A stretch of DNA of 64,000 nt from Tsuneonella suprasediminis (GCF_003605755.1 NZ_RAHJ01000014.1:310001-374000), one strand, 5' to 3'. Shown: positions 45,240-54,832, counted from the first letter of the stretch. Translations and numbers: made by a program. Notes: generated by a model not told the origin, from the letters alone.

Positions 45240-46037
45240 TCAGTGAACGAAGCGGGCCACTACGTCGCGATAACTGCGCGATACTTTCACTTCGGCACCG
45301 CTTTCCAGCACTAGGAAGCACTCGCCGTTGGTATGCGGTTTGACCTGACGCACCTGGTCGAGGTTGACGATGGTCGAACGGTGCACGCGCTGGAACTTGC
45401 GCGGGTCCAGACGCCGTTCGAGGTCCTTCATTGTTTCGCGCAGGATCAGCGAGTTATCGCCGGTGTAGATGCACATGTAATCGCCGGCTGCTTCGATATG
45501 CTCGATGGTTTCGATCTCCACCCGGAAAATCTGTCCACGATCCTTGATGTTGATGAGCTTTTCATAGCGATCGGCACTTTCGCCGTCGCCCTCTGCGAAT
45601 TCTTCGGCAGCATCGGGGGCGACTTCGTTGAGCACGTTCTTAAGCTTTTCCGCCTCTTCCGCGCTGCGCTTTTCAGCCATGCGGACGCGAACCCGCTCGA
45701 TTGTATCGGCCAGCTTGTCTTCGTCGACCGGTTTCATCAGATAATTGACGGCATTCGCTTCGAACGCACGGATCGCGTGTTCTTCGAACGCAGTGACGAA
45801 TACGAACAGCGGGGGTTCAATCTCCATCACCCCTTTGACCACCGAAAACCCATCGAAACCGGGCATCTGGATGTCGAGAAAAACAAGGTCGGGCTTTTCG
45901 GTTTTGATCGAGCGGATTGCTTCGCGCCCATTGGCGCAAGTTCCGATTACCTCCACGTCTTCAAATTTTTCGAGTCGCAGCTGCAGTCCCTGAATCGCGA
46001 GTTTTTCATCGTCAACGATAAGAGTACGGATGGTCAT
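45240..46037 (-). CDS. LytTR-family response regulator
   Basis: The 265-residue regulator has a receiver domain (LIVDDEKLAIQGL; phospho-acceptor Asp in PDLVFLDIQMPGFDG; conserved KPVDEDKL) and a C-terminal LytTR DNA-binding domain (FQRVHRSTIVNLDQVRQV). An acidic linker (residues about 130-155) separates them. Its start overlaps the stop of the histidine kinase gene as ATGA, so they form a two-component pair of the LytS/LytR type. Confidence 0.93.
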   Translation of the reverse strand: MTIRTLIVDDEKLAIQGLQLRLEKFEDVEVIGTCANGREAIRSIKTEKPDLVFLDIQMPGFDGFSVVKGVMEIEPPLFVFVTAFEEHAIRAFEANAVNYLMKPVDEDKLADTIERVRVRMAEKRSAEEAEKLKNVLNEVAPDAAEEFAEGDGESADRYEKLINIKDRGQIFRVEIETIEHIEAAGDYMCIYTGDNSLILRETMKDLERRLDPRKFQRVHRSTIVNLDQVRQVKPHTNGECFLVLESGAEVKVSRSYRDVVARFVH

Positions 46038-47260
46038 GCGGATGTCGTTCCAATCGAGCGCGATGGTTCGCGCGTAAGAGGGATAGGTGCAGCGCTAACG
46101 GATGGCGGCGCAGCTGGTTTCACTGGCGCGCCAATCTGCGCTGAATCATCGGCGGATTCGTAGGGGATTTCGATAATCACCGTGAAGCCTCCGTCAGGTG
46201 GGTTGCGGATTTCGAAACGGTGGTCATCACCATATGCTTGAGCGAGACGATCACGGATATTGGCAAGGCCCACGCCGGTCGACACGGTCCTGCCTGCACC
46301 CGCAAGGACGAGCGGCAAATTGGCCCGCTCTTTCCGGTCGCGCAAGCCGGGGCCGGTGTCGGACACGGCAACGCGCAGCCGTTGTCCGACGAGTTGCGCG
46401 GTCAGGCTGATCTGAGCGCCTTCTTCCTGTGGGCTGACGGCATATTTGATCGCATTTTCGACCAATGGTTGCAGTAACATGGACGGCAAACAGGCCTTTG
46501 CCGCTTCCGGTTCGACGTTGAATTCGGTGCGTAAACGTTCCTCGAAACGCATCCGCTCGATGTCGAGATAGAGTTTCAGCGTTTCCACTTCCTGTGCCAC
46601 TGTCACTTTGGTGCCGGGCTGGCTGACCAGCGTATGGCGGAGGAACGCCGAAAGCCGGGTCAGCATCGCATTGGCGGGTTCGGTCTGTTTCAACAGCACG
46701 AGCGTTGAGATCGAATTGAGCGTATTGAACAGGAAGTGCGGATTCAGCTGATAACGCAGCATCGCCAGCTGCGCGCTGGTCGCCTGTGCTTCCAGTCGTT
46801 CCAGCCGGTCGGCCTGTTCCTCCACCGTGAGGAAGAAGTTGATCGCATAATACAGCGCAGACCATGCACCCAGCAAAGTGCCATCGAGATATGCCAGCGC
46901 AACCATACGCTGCACGAACGACGTTTCGCGAATGCCGGAGTAATAAATGCCCTGGAACCATGAATCGATGGCCGCATATGCCGCGACCGATCCCATGAGC
47001 ACCAGCGCTGTCACGCCCCATGTCACCAGTGCCGAACGCCGGATTAACTGGCGATATATCACCGAAAGGATGAGGCTGATGGCAAAGCCGGTTACGATCT
47101 CCACGATCACCAGCAGCAACAGCTCGACCGGTTGATCGTTGGCCAGCACCGACATCGCGCGCAGGACCAGCACGCCGCCCCAACCCGCGAGCTGCAGGTG
47201 CCAGAATGCACGATTCTTGTTTGCAAAGAACGGGGCGGGACTGATGGGCAGCATAGCCAT
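46034..47260 (-). CDS. LytS-type sensor histidine kinase
   Basis: This 408-residue kinase has an N-terminal membrane part with about four helices (residues about 20-150). The His_kinase domain follows with phospho-acceptor motif YQLNPHFLFNTLNSIS, and then an HATPase domain with MLLQPLVENAIKYAV, SDTGPGL and GVGLANIRDRLAQAYG. It would phosphorylate the LytTR regulator encoded next. The signal is unknown because no extracytoplasmic sensor domain is evident. Confidence 0.92.
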   Translation of the reverse strand: MAMLPISPAPFFANKNRAFWHLQLAGWGGVLVLRAMSVLANDQPVELLLLVIVEIVTGFAISLILSVIYRQLIRRSALVTWGVTALVLMGSVAAYAAIDSWFQGIYYSGIRETSFVQRMVALAYLDGTLLGAWSALYYAINFFLTVEEQADRLERLEAQATSAQLAMLRYQLNPHFLFNTLNSISTLVLLKQTEPANAMLTRLSAFLRHTLVSQPGTKVTVAQEVETLKLYLDIERMRFEERLRTEFNVEPEAAKACLPSMLLQPLVENAIKYAVSPQEEGAQISLTAQLVGQRLRVAVSDTGPGLRDRKERANLPLVLAGAGRTVSTGVGLANIRDRLAQAYGDDHRFEIRNPPDGGFTVIIEIPYESADDSAQIGAPVKPAAPPSVSAAPIPLTREPSRSIGTTSA

Positions 47261-47353
47261 AATATGCCTCTAAACTAATCGCACCGCATCAGGAGACAAG
47301 TTTTGTCGTGCAATGCAAATTCCGATACAGAGTACACAAAGAGGAGAGATGTC

Positions 47354-47965
47354 ATGGATGTAGCCAAAGACGCCCCGCACGGTGCGGCAGATAGAGCAAA
47401 GTTCCGGGAAATGAAGGAAGGCACTGCGCAGGACTGGGCGATTATCGGCGGCGAGTATATGGCATTTGCCAAAGGGCTGCCCGATCGTGTGCTTGACCAC
47501 CTGCGATTGCTCGATGGCGATTTCGGCGGATTTCCGGTCGATCGCCTCGAACATTCGTTGCAGACGGCGACACGTGCTCATCGCGACGGGCGGGACGAAC
47601 AATATGTCGTGATGGCTCTGCTGCACGATATCGGCGATACGTTGGGCAGCTACAACCACCCCGAAGTCGCAGCGTCGATTATCAAGCCGTTTGTCAGCGA
47701 GGAAGTGCACTGGATCTGCCAGAACCACGGGCATTTTCAGGGATATTATTATTTTCACTTCCTGGGCATGGATCAGAATGCCCGCGACCAGTTTCGCGAT
47801 CATCCGTATTTCGGTGCCTGCGCCGAATTTTGCGAGAAATACGATCAGGCTGCGTTCGATCCCGATTATCAGAGCGAGCCACTGGAGTTTTTCGAACCAA
47901 TGGTGCGTCGCATAATGACGCGCCCCCTCAATTCGCTTTACGCAAAAGCGGCGGAGGCGGTCTGA
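47354..47965 (+). CDS. HD-domain protein (COG4341, PhnZ/MIOX-like)
   Basis: This 203-residue protein is an HD-fold protein of the predicted phosphohydrolase group COG4341. Metal ligands are visible in EHSLQTATRAHRDG, LLHDIGDTLG, YNHPEVAAS and CQNHGHFQGYYYFHF. Related proteins include the mixed-valent di-iron oxygenases PhnZ and myo-inositol oxygenase, so oxygenase activity is as plausible as hydrolysis. AGGAGAG precedes ATG 47354. It is divergent from the LytS-type kinase gene. Confidence 0.8.
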   Translation: MDVAKDAPHGAADRAKFREMKEGTAQDWAIIGGEYMAFAKGLPDRVLDHLRLLDGDFGGFPVDRLEHSLQTATRAHRDGRDEQYVVMALLHDIGDTLGSYNHPEVAASIIKPFVSEEVHWICQNHGHFQGYYYFHFLGMDQNARDQFRDHPYFGACAEFCEKYDQAAFDPDYQSEPLEFFEPMVRRIMTRPLNSLYAKAAEAV

Positions 47966-48002
47966 TACGAATCCCGCTGGGCCAACAGCCAGGTTCGGCC
48001 GG

Positions 48003-49007
48003 TTACCGATTGCCCACCGGCACGGTACGCTTGAAATGTGTCGGCCAGTCGGCCTTTCCTTCGCTCGCCATTAGCTGCTCGATTTTCGGCAGCTCTGCGG
48101 CAACGAATTCGGCGCGCTCGTCCCAGCCATCGTGTGTCCGGGCGCGGAATATCCATCCGTCGTTGCGCGGACCCCATTTTTTGAAGAAATCGACAGCGGA
48201 TTGCGGGTCGTAACCCGCATTGGCCAGCAGCCAGGGCATGAGCCGGTCGGCCTCGCGCTCGGTCAGCCGGATATTCTTCTGCTTGCGGCCCACGTGCCCC
48301 AGCCATGCACGGTGAGCGAACAGATTATGCGCCAGTTCGTGCGCTACGGCAGCGGCAAACAGAGGTTCGCTATAGCCAACACCGGAGAACTTCCGCCCGA
48401 TCAGCACACGCCTGCCATCGGCTTCTGCAGTACCCCCTTTGGCGAGCAGTTCGAAACGGCTTGGGCAAACCGGGATACCGGCGATGAGAGCGGAATGAAC
48501 TGTGCCATCGCTGGCACGGCGCCATTCGATGTGGACGGAGCCATCTTGTGCCAGCACCTGATCCATCAGATCGTGCAGACCGGTCAATCGCTGCCAGTCT
48601 CCCGGCGGTGCTGCTGGCAAATCGGCCATGCGCCGCGTTCCGATGGAGAGAATTTCATCGTTCGTGGCCAGACCTGCGGCATCGGCGGGCGATCCGGGGA
48701 CCACGGCTTCGACTGCCACGTCTCCGGCAATTCCAGCGGCGGCGCGCATGGCATCGGGATCGCCATAATTGGCCATATCCTGCAACAACAGCCCGATGGC
48801 GGGGTGCGCGTCGGCACAGAAAGGTGCATTGGCTTGCGCCAGTCGCCAGCCAACCGCCTGCAAGCGCAGGTCGCCTGTTTGCAATTCGGCCAGCGCCCGC
48901 CGATCTTCCTCAATCCCGGCGCGGGCGGGTCCTACTCCTATCGGAAGAGCAGCAATTGCAAGAAGGCAAGTAAGCGTTCGAAGGGCGTTTCGGAGGAGGG
49001 GCATCAC
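48003..49007 (-). CDS. PDZ-containing M48-type metallopeptidase
   Basis: The 334-residue protein has a signal peptide (LLAIAALPIGVGPARA), a PDZ domain (residues about 95-175, AVVPGSPADAAGLATNDEIL), then a zinc peptidase motif AAVAHELAHNLFAHRAW (HELAH) and the downstream glutamate ligand in READRLMPWLL. It is likely periplasmic and involved in envelope quality control. The start overlaps the DsbA gene stop as ATGA. Confidence 0.87.
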   Translation of the reverse strand: MMPLLRNALRTLTCLLAIAALPIGVGPARAGIEEDRRALAELQTGDLRLQAVGWRLAQANAPFCADAHPAIGLLLQDMANYGDPDAMRAAAGIAGDVAVEAVVPGSPADAAGLATNDEILSIGTRRMADLPAAPPGDWQRLTGLHDLMDQVLAQDGSVHIEWRRASDGTVHSALIAGIPVCPSRFELLAKGGTAEADGRRVLIGRKFSGVGYSEPLFAAAVAHELAHNLFAHRAWLGHVGRKQKNIRLTEREADRLMPWLLANAGYDPQSAVDFFKKWGPRNDGWIFRARTHDGWDERAEFVAAELPKIEQLMASEGKADWPTHFKRTVPVGNR

Positions 49008-49714
49008 TTGGCTGGCGATTTGCGTGCAGCCTCAATCGCCTTCGCCAGATTCGCTTCGCCGACCGCACCACCGATGACCTGATTGCCGATCACCCATGCG
49101 GGCGTGCCTTCGAAACGAAGCTGTTGAGCCAACTGATGATTTTTCTGCAGTTCGTATGTCACGTCCTGCGCCACACCCTGTTCCCTGGCGGCTCTCATAT
49201 CGATTCCGGCCTTTTCCGCAGCAGCGGCAATCGTCGCTGCGCTCGGCGGGCCGCTTGCGAACATCGCATCGTGGAATGCCGCGAACTTGCCCTGCTTTGC
49301 GGCCACCAGCGCCATGCGCGCGGCAGCTTCGCTCCCGTTAAAGATTGGCCATTCGCGGACAACAACCCGCAAATCGGGATTGGCGGCGATGAGTTTCTTC
49401 ACATCTCCGACCGAGTGACGGCAGAACGTGCAGCCATAGTCGCTGAATTCGACCAGTGTGACAGTGCCATTGGGGTTGCCCAACACCGCACCGGGAAACG
49501 GGTTTTCCACTTCGCCGCGAATGCCCGCCAGTTGGCGCGCGCTGTCACGCTCTTGCAGGGCCTGCGCCATTTCCGGCAGGATGTCGGGGTTTTCCACCAG
49601 CCATGTTCGCGTGGCTGAACCATGCAGCGGCGTAAGCGTGAAAGCCCAAGCTCCGAGAAATCCGAAGATCAGCGCCACCAGCGCGATGGGAACGAAGGAT
49701 AGTAGCCTGTTCAT
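49004..49714 (-). CDS. DsbA-family thiol oxidoreductase
   Basis: This 236-residue thioredoxin-fold protein has an N-terminal membrane anchor or signal (LLSFVPIALVALIFGFLGAW), active-site C-T-F-C in DYGCTFCRHS, and the cis-proline segment FEGTPAWVIGNQV. It should form or isomerise disulfides in the periplasm, for example in the adjacent cysteine-containing exported proteins. The group resembles the DsbA/ScsC-like proteins of alphaproteobacteria. Confidence 0.9.
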   Translation of the reverse strand: MNRLLSFVPIALVALIFGFLGAWAFTLTPLHGSATRTWLVENPDILPEMAQALQERDSARQLAGIRGEVENPFPGAVLGNPNGTVTLVEFSDYGCTFCRHSVGDVKKLIAANPDLRVVVREWPIFNGSEAAARMALVAAKQGKFAAFHDAMFASGPPSAATIAAAAEKAGIDMRAAREQGVAQDVTYELQKNHQLAQQLRFEGTPAWVIGNQVIGGAVGEANLAKAIEAARKSPAK

Positions 49715-49723
49715 GGATGTCCG

Positions 49724-51100
49724 CTAGTTGCGCCTTTGCATTCGTTCAAGCGCCTGCCGCGCTTCGAATTCGATATCCTGTGCGCGCAGCCAGTCCGCGG
49801 AATTCTCCGGCAATCCGGCCTGTGCTGCTTTGGCGCTACGCATGGCCTCCATGTACTGGCGGCTCATCACCTGCTGCTCCGCACTGGCCAGACGGGCGCG
49901 CGGCATATCGCCTTTAGAAGCGTATATCGTGCCAAGCTGATACCAGGCGAAAGGATTGTATCTGTCGCGAGCGACGGCATTGCGAAGCACCTGCTCAGCT
50001 TCGTCGTAATGAGCGGGATCTTCGGTTGCGATCAGAGCATGGCCAAACAGCGATGCGATCAACGGGGCATTGCCGGAAAGATCGGTCGCTTTGCGTAAAG
50101 GTGCGATTGCATCGGCGGGGCGCCCGGATTCGAGAAGAACCTGCCCCTCCAATTCGAGGAAATAAGGATCGTCTGGCGCGGATTTGATCAGTGCATCCGT
50201 TTCTGCCAGCGCTTTATCCATCAACGCTTCCTTGTGATAGGCATATGCCCGGGCATAGCGGGCAGGAACCGACAGATCGCTGGGCGGATAATCGCGCAGT
50301 GTCGCTTGCGGATCTTCGATATAACCTTCGAGCTTGGCCTTCACGCGGGCAAATCGGGTATCGAGTTGTGGATCATCGGGTTTGGTCCATGCCGGATCGC
50401 GCCGATAGGTTTCCGTCAGTGTCGCGATACGATCGCTCGTCATCGGGTGAGTGGAGACATATTCGTCGTCAGGCCGGGGGGAGTAACCATAACGGAATGC
50501 CTGATTCTGCAGTTTCTTGAAGAATTCTATCGATCCGCGCCCGGAAATGCCCGCCTTGGAAAGATATTGAGCGCCCGCCGCATCCGCGGCACTTTCCTGA
50601 CCGCGGTTGAAAGCGAGGTATTTACCCATTGCGGCCCGCTGCCCTGCCATCGCGACGCCCATCGCCGCATCGCCCGCGCCGGCAGCGGCAGCCATGCCTG
50701 CCAGCAGCAACGAAAGGATCGAGATGCCTGTCGCCTCTTTCGACCCGGCGCCGGAAATCACATGGCCGCCCGTGATATGGCCCAATTCGTGCGCGATCAC
50801 GCCCTGCACTTCATTGGCATTGTCGGCGGCGGCAATCAGGCCGGAGTTGATATAGACGGCCTGCCCGCCCGCAACGAACGCGTTGATCGACGGGTCGCCG
50901 ACCAGCACGACATCGACATTCCTGGGATCGAGCCCTGCCGCCTTTATCAGCGGCAGGGCCATGTCATGCAGTAAAGCTTCGGTTTCACTGTCACGCAGGA
51001 TCGATTGCGCGGCGACCGGTTCTATCGCCAGCGCGAACGCAGCCATCAAGGCCAGTGCCGTGGCGGTGAGGCGAGTTAGCGAAGAAGAGAAGGGGCGCAT
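49724..51100 (-). CDS. M48-family metalloprotease with TPR domain (BepA-like)
   Basis: This 458-residue periplasmic protease has a signal peptide (residues 1-31), the zinc motif GVIAHELGHITGGHV, the third ligand in RGQESAADAAGAQYLS, and a C-terminal tetratricopeptide region (residues about 290-440: ARAYAYHKEALMDKALAETD, FAWYQLGTIYASKGDMPRAR). The architecture matches BepA/YfgC, which degrades stalled outer-membrane proteins and assists LptD assembly. Confidence 0.92.
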   Translation of the reverse strand: MRPFSSSLTRLTATALALMAAFALAIEPVAAQSILRDSETEALLHDMALPLIKAAGLDPRNVDVVLVGDPSINAFVAGGQAVYINSGLIAAADNANEVQGVIAHELGHITGGHVISGAGSKEATGISILSLLLAGMAAAAGAGDAAMGVAMAGQRAAMGKYLAFNRGQESAADAAGAQYLSKAGISGRGSIEFFKKLQNQAFRYGYSPRPDDEYVSTHPMTSDRIATLTETYRRDPAWTKPDDPQLDTRFARVKAKLEGYIEDPQATLRDYPPSDLSVPARYARAYAYHKEALMDKALAETDALIKSAPDDPYFLELEGQVLLESGRPADAIAPLRKATDLSGNAPLIASLFGHALIATEDPAHYDEAEQVLRNAVARDRYNPFAWYQLGTIYASKGDMPRARLASAEQQVMSRQYMEAMRSAKAAQAGLPENSADWLRAQDIEFEARQALERMQRRN

Positions 51101-51174
51101 TGGCCCGGTGTCTAGCGGGTTTTGCCCTGAACCGGAACTGAAGCCTGCGTTGCACCCGGATGCGATCTCGCCAT

Positions 51175-52920
51175 TCAGGCGACGAGCTTGCGACCCGCTT
51201 TTTCGATCATGCCAATATCATCGGCAATTTCGCCGAGGACGACGATATTGCCATCACCATCGCGACGGATCATGACCAGTGAAAATTCAGGGCCGTCTTC
51301 AACGATATCTTCAAAACCGAGGGGGGCAATTGCCCGCAGTTTGCGCGCCAATGCTTCTCGCGGGGTTTCACGTTTTTCTGGCTCACCCTGTTCGGACCGC
51401 CTTAGCGCCCGTTCGGCCTGAACCACACCCTTCAGCCCGCCTTCCGCATCACTCAGGAAGCGCGCAAGTGCGCCCCGTGCCACGCCCAGTCGTTGTGCAT
51501 GGCTGAGGACCGCAGCATATTCGGTGATGCGTGTCTTGTCGTAATCGGCGCCGAAGACCAGCTTCACCACTGGAGTCATCGGTGAGCGATCCTGCATGGT
51601 CAGGCCGCTGTCCGCCAGAATATCAGCGAAATCGTCCGGTGCCTCCGCCGCAGCCAGACTGACGTCATATGCCCGCCCGACAGCGGCATAGAGTGCGCCT
51701 CGGCTACGGTCCTCGCTATTGCGGGCCGTCTGGGCGAGCTCGCGTGCTTCAGCGAGACAATCGAAGAGGGAGGCGTCATCACTGCCCGCAAATCCCGATT
51801 CTGATTTGATCGAGGTGTAGTCAGTTTCCATGCCAGATCGTCCGTCTGGGGCGACATTCGTCATCACTGACAGATCGAGCGGGGTTTTTGTCAGCGGCCT
51901 GGGGCGCAGTGAGGAAAGCGGATCAGTGGCATTCTCACTTTCGGACCAGCTATCTGCACTGTCGCTTGTGTCCTGTATATCGAACGTATCTTCGTCGAGC
52001 GGTTCCTCGTCTTCTGCAGCAATGCCACCTAGCGACAATAGCGAAGCGAAGCGGTTGTCGTCGGGCCCATCGTCATCGGACGCTTCGATCGCATCATAGA
52101 GGTTGCCCCCCTTGTGTTCATAGTTGGGGATGGGACCGTCGTCGTTATCGGCATATTCGGCGGGTTCGATACCGAATGAAGGCATAGGCAGCGAATGCGT
52201 GCTTGCGGCAGCGCCGCTATCAGTATCGGCATCAGCAGGGCCATCGGCCCAGCCATGCACGGGCGCATGCGGTGTTGGCAGGGCGCTGTTTGCCGCAATT
52301 TCATGCGCTAAATCGTCACCGTCCACTGCAATGGCCTGATCAATTTCCAGCAGCAGTTCGTCAGAGGTTAGCTGGTCGGCCAGTTCTTTCCAGTTGATTA
52401 CGCCATATATGAAATCAATCGTGTCGTCGTCGCTGGAATAAGGCAGAAGAATGCCGCGATAAAGAATCGTGGCTCCGCGTTGATTGACGAACTCGGCCTC
52501 GAAGCCGATCGGCGCCTGATTCGCCAGAATCTGCATGTAATGATCGGTAATCCGGCTCAACAATGATCGGCTGGGGACATCCGACAATTTGCCATAGCCA
52601 TTCTCCGCTCCGCATTCCTGCGCGAGCATGTCGCCAAGGAAGCGTATAGAAGGGTCTTCGATGCCGTTGGTGAAATCGAGAAGCACTGAATAAGGGCCGA
52701 AGTCAGGCAGATCGCCCGGAGATAGATCCTCGATATCAGGGAAATTGCGCTCCGCCAGTTGGCTGGCCCAGTGGTTGTAGGCTCGCACTTGCATGCGCCG
52801 TTCGTCTTGCCCGATTGGGCTCGGCGGCAGCTCACGTCCAGTGTCGTCGCTGTCGATCGGATAGTCTTCCACCTCGTCGCCGAGCCCGAAACTTCCGAAT
52901 TGTCCGCTAAGCGTATCCAT
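51175..52920 (-). CDS. PAS-domain-containing acidic protein, unknown role
   Basis: This 581-residue cytoplasmic protein has a PAS-like domain at residues about 65-190 (FGPYSVLLDFTNGIEDPSIR, FVNQRGATILYRGILLPYS, FIYGVINWKEL). A long, very acidic and probably disordered middle (about 205-380) follows, then a helical C-terminal part with ARGALARFLSDAEGG and a conserved-looking end DIGMIEKAGRKL. No kinase, cyclase or DNA-binding domain is seen. The frame is open further upstream but has no start codon before 52920. Confidence 0.72.
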   Translation of the reverse strand: MDTLSGQFGSFGLGDEVEDYPIDSDDTGRELPPSPIGQDERRMQVRAYNHWASQLAERNFPDIEDLSPGDLPDFGPYSVLLDFTNGIEDPSIRFLGDMLAQECGAENGYGKLSDVPSRSLLSRITDHYMQILANQAPIGFEAEFVNQRGATILYRGILLPYSSDDDTIDFIYGVINWKELADQLTSDELLLEIDQAIAVDGDDLAHEIAANSALPTPHAPVHGWADGPADADTDSGAAASTHSLPMPSFGIEPAEYADNDDGPIPNYEHKGGNLYDAIEASDDDGPDDNRFASLLSLGGIAAEDEEPLDEDTFDIQDTSDSADSWSESENATDPLSSLRPRPLTKTPLDLSVMTNVAPDGRSGMETDYTSIKSESGFAGSDDASLFDCLAEARELAQTARNSEDRSRGALYAAVGRAYDVSLAAAEAPDDFADILADSGLTMQDRSPMTPVVKLVFGADYDKTRITEYAAVLSHAQRLGVARGALARFLSDAEGGLKGVVQAERALRRSEQGEPEKRETPREALARKLRAIAPLGFEDIVEDGPEFSLVMIRRDGDGNIVVLGEIADDIGMIEKAGRKLVA

Positions 52921-53043
52921 GTCTGCGGCACTGCCCCCAAAAAACTGATTGGGAGTACTTTGCCCGTCTGTGGTAAAAAAGGCGTTAAGTGAAGGCGTTG
53001 TATTCGCGATCTGGCCTGATTGGAAGGCTACGGCGAGGGTGAC

Positions 53044-53550
53044 TTATAGCATGTAGCGCATGCGGATCGATATGGAGACATCATCCTGCGGCACCGCAAA
53101 AACAGCGTCTTTGAATCGGGGTGGCCCAAAACGTACCGGCGCATCGCGCGAAAAGCCAAACCCTTCCCGCGGGATCATCAGGGCCTTATCTGCTTTGCCG
53201 TTGCTGTTCTCATCGTGGAGTACGGCAATTGCCCATGATCCGACCGGAACGTCGGTAAACGTCAGCTTGAGCGCTTTATCAGCAGTGACGGACATTTGCC
53301 GGGAGGCAGGATCGTCCTTGCAGTCGGGAAATGATCTGGGAATGCGTGTCATGCAAACCCGGACCAGCCCTTTGGCCGAACGCAGACCAGTGATCTCCAC
53401 ATGGACATTGCTGAACGGGCCGACAGTAACCGGCGCGGCCTGCGGGCTGATCGGAATCAGCGCCGCGCCTGAAAACGTTATGGCTCCGATAGCCCACCGT
53501 CGGTACGGCAGAGGCGGTCCCACACGCGGAAATAAAGCCCGAAATTGCAT
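53044..53550 (-). CDS. DUF2141 family exported protein
   Basis: This 168-residue protein matches DUF2141: VEITGLRSAKGLVRVCMT, VPVGSWAIAVLHDENSNGKAD and IPREGFGFSRDAPVRFGPPRF. A hydrophobic stretch at residues 19-35 may be a signal. I choose ATG 53550, which makes the gene overlap the end of the desaturase-like gene by 73 bases in a different frame. The still longer frame to 54189 is a shadow of that gene. DUF2141 proteins often accompany carotenoid or sterol-desaturase-like genes. Confidence 0.82.
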   Translation of the reverse strand: MQFRALFPRVGPPLPYRRWAIGAITFSGAALIPISPQAAPVTVGPFSNVHVEITGLRSAKGLVRVCMTRIPRSFPDCKDDPASRQMSVTADKALKLTFTDVPVGSWAIAVLHDENSNGKADKALMIPREGFGFSRDAPVRFGPPRFKDAVFAVPQDDVSISIRMRYML

Positions 53551-54197
53551 CGATACTGCTCGTGATGGCGATGGTGATGGCTGGCGGTTATCAGCCATGC
53601 CCCCAACCGGGAATGAATGATACTGCGGGGGACGATTTCCCAACCGATATGATTGATGATCCCCATCACCGTCATGATCAACAGTACGATGCCCAACATG
53701 GCAACATGAATTGGCACTAAGAACACCAAAACAGGTATCACAACTGCGCCGGTAATTGCTTCGTAAGGATGAAAACTCATCGCCGCCCAAGCGGTCGGCG
53801 GCCGACTTGCATGGTGGACTGCATGCATGGCCCGAAACAAAGTCGGCCGGTGCATCAGCCGGTGCGTCCAGTAAAACCAGGTATCGTGGAGAAAAAGATA
53901 AACCAGTGGCGCAACCGGCAGGTACCACAGGGGATAAGCATCCCAGCGAGTATAAACCAGGGTCCATCCGTGCGCCTGCCATCCCCATGCTACGATGCCG
54001 GCCGGAATGCCGTAAATCGCCGCGGATAACAGGGACCAGCCGATTTCCCGTTGAATCTGGCGATTCTGGCCATCGTATATGCCCGGCCTCATCCGCACAC
54101 TGATCCATGCGAACAGTCCGCTGGAGACGATATAGCGCAAAGCAATTATTACAGTCATCGCCAGAGCGGACAGGAAAATAGCAGACCACACCATCAT
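53478..54197 (-). CDS. Sterol desaturase/fatty acid hydroxylase family protein
   Basis: The 239-residue integral membrane protein carries the three histidine clusters of the di-iron hydroxylase superfamily: HDTWFYWTHRLMH, HAVHHAS and the C-terminal SHHHRHHEQY. Four or five hydrophobic helices surround them. Members hydroxylate lipids such as fatty acids, sterols or carotenoids; the substrate here is unknown. It is coupled by a long overlap to the DUF2141 gene. Confidence 0.9.
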   Translation of the reverse strand: MMVWSAIFLSALAMTVIIALRYIVSSGLFAWISVRMRPGIYDGQNRQIQREIGWSLLSAAIYGIPAGIVAWGWQAHGWTLVYTRWDAYPLWYLPVAPLVYLFLHDTWFYWTHRLMHRPTLFRAMHAVHHASRPPTAWAAMSFHPYEAITGAVVIPVLVFLVPIHVAMLGIVLLIMTVMGIINHIGWEIVPRSIIHSRLGAWLITASHHHRHHEQYRCNFGLYFRVWDRLCRTDGGLSEP

Positions 54198-54224
54198 CTG
54201 CTTATGCCTTGCCTTAACCGGCTA

Positions 54225-54749
54225 CTAAAGCCCCCCGCTATCGGGGTGTCCCCAGGTAGCGCAAGATGGGTCGGCGGCAACTAATTGCCGCCTCAGGGCT
54301 GCGCGGGCGAGCCGCTCCACTTCGACTCTTCGTCGGGCAGCGGCCAGTGCATGTGTAGTGGCGGGACGAATAATTTCTGCGTCATAGCCGTCTGCCACGA
54401 TTACACCGCACCGATCTGGCCTGAAATCGCCGCCGTCGAGCACTGCCCGGTCGAGCGCCGGAGGCAAACCCCAATAGAAGCGATCACAAAAATCCAGATA
54501 GTCCCGCCATTTGCTATCACCCAAAAGATCAGTCTGGCTGACTTTGATTTCCACAATGATGATTTGCCCCTTAGGATCGATCCCCATCAGGTCCGCTCGC
54601 CGCCCATTGCGGAGAGGCATTTCGGCCATACACCAAATATCGTTACGGGCTAGCAGCCGACAGATGCCGCGCGCAACGGTCGCGGCATCGGACCGAACCA
54701 CATTAGCCCGCGGCGATAACGGAACGGCTGGATAATCAGGCGAAACCAT
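54225..54749 (-). CDS. mmcB: MmcB-family DNA repair protein
   Basis: This 174-residue protein matches the alphaproteobacterial MmcB (COG5321) family: WCMAEMPLRNGRRADLMGID, IIIVEIKVSQTDLLGDSKW, YLDFCDRFYWGLPP and IVADGYDAEIIRPA. The D-x-ExK pattern (RADLMG...VEIKVS) is a PD-(D/E)XK nuclease core. MmcB is linked to SOS-dependent repair with ImuABC. I take ATG 54749, since upstream residues to 54842 are not conserved in the family as I recall it. Confidence 0.87.
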   Translation of the reverse strand: MVSPDYPAVPLSPRANVVRSDAATVARGICRLLARNDIWCMAEMPLRNGRRADLMGIDPKGQIIIVEIKVSQTDLLGDSKWRDYLDFCDRFYWGLPPALDRAVLDGGDFRPDRCGVIVADGYDAEIIRPATTHALAAARRRVEVERLARAALRRQLVAADPSCATWGHPDSGGL

Positions 54750-54832
54750 TCCTGCGGCACTGGAACATAACGCGAACTTAGTCAAGTGCTGTGAATGCGT
54801 CCCGCGTCTTGCAATCAGGCCCTCTGCAAAAG

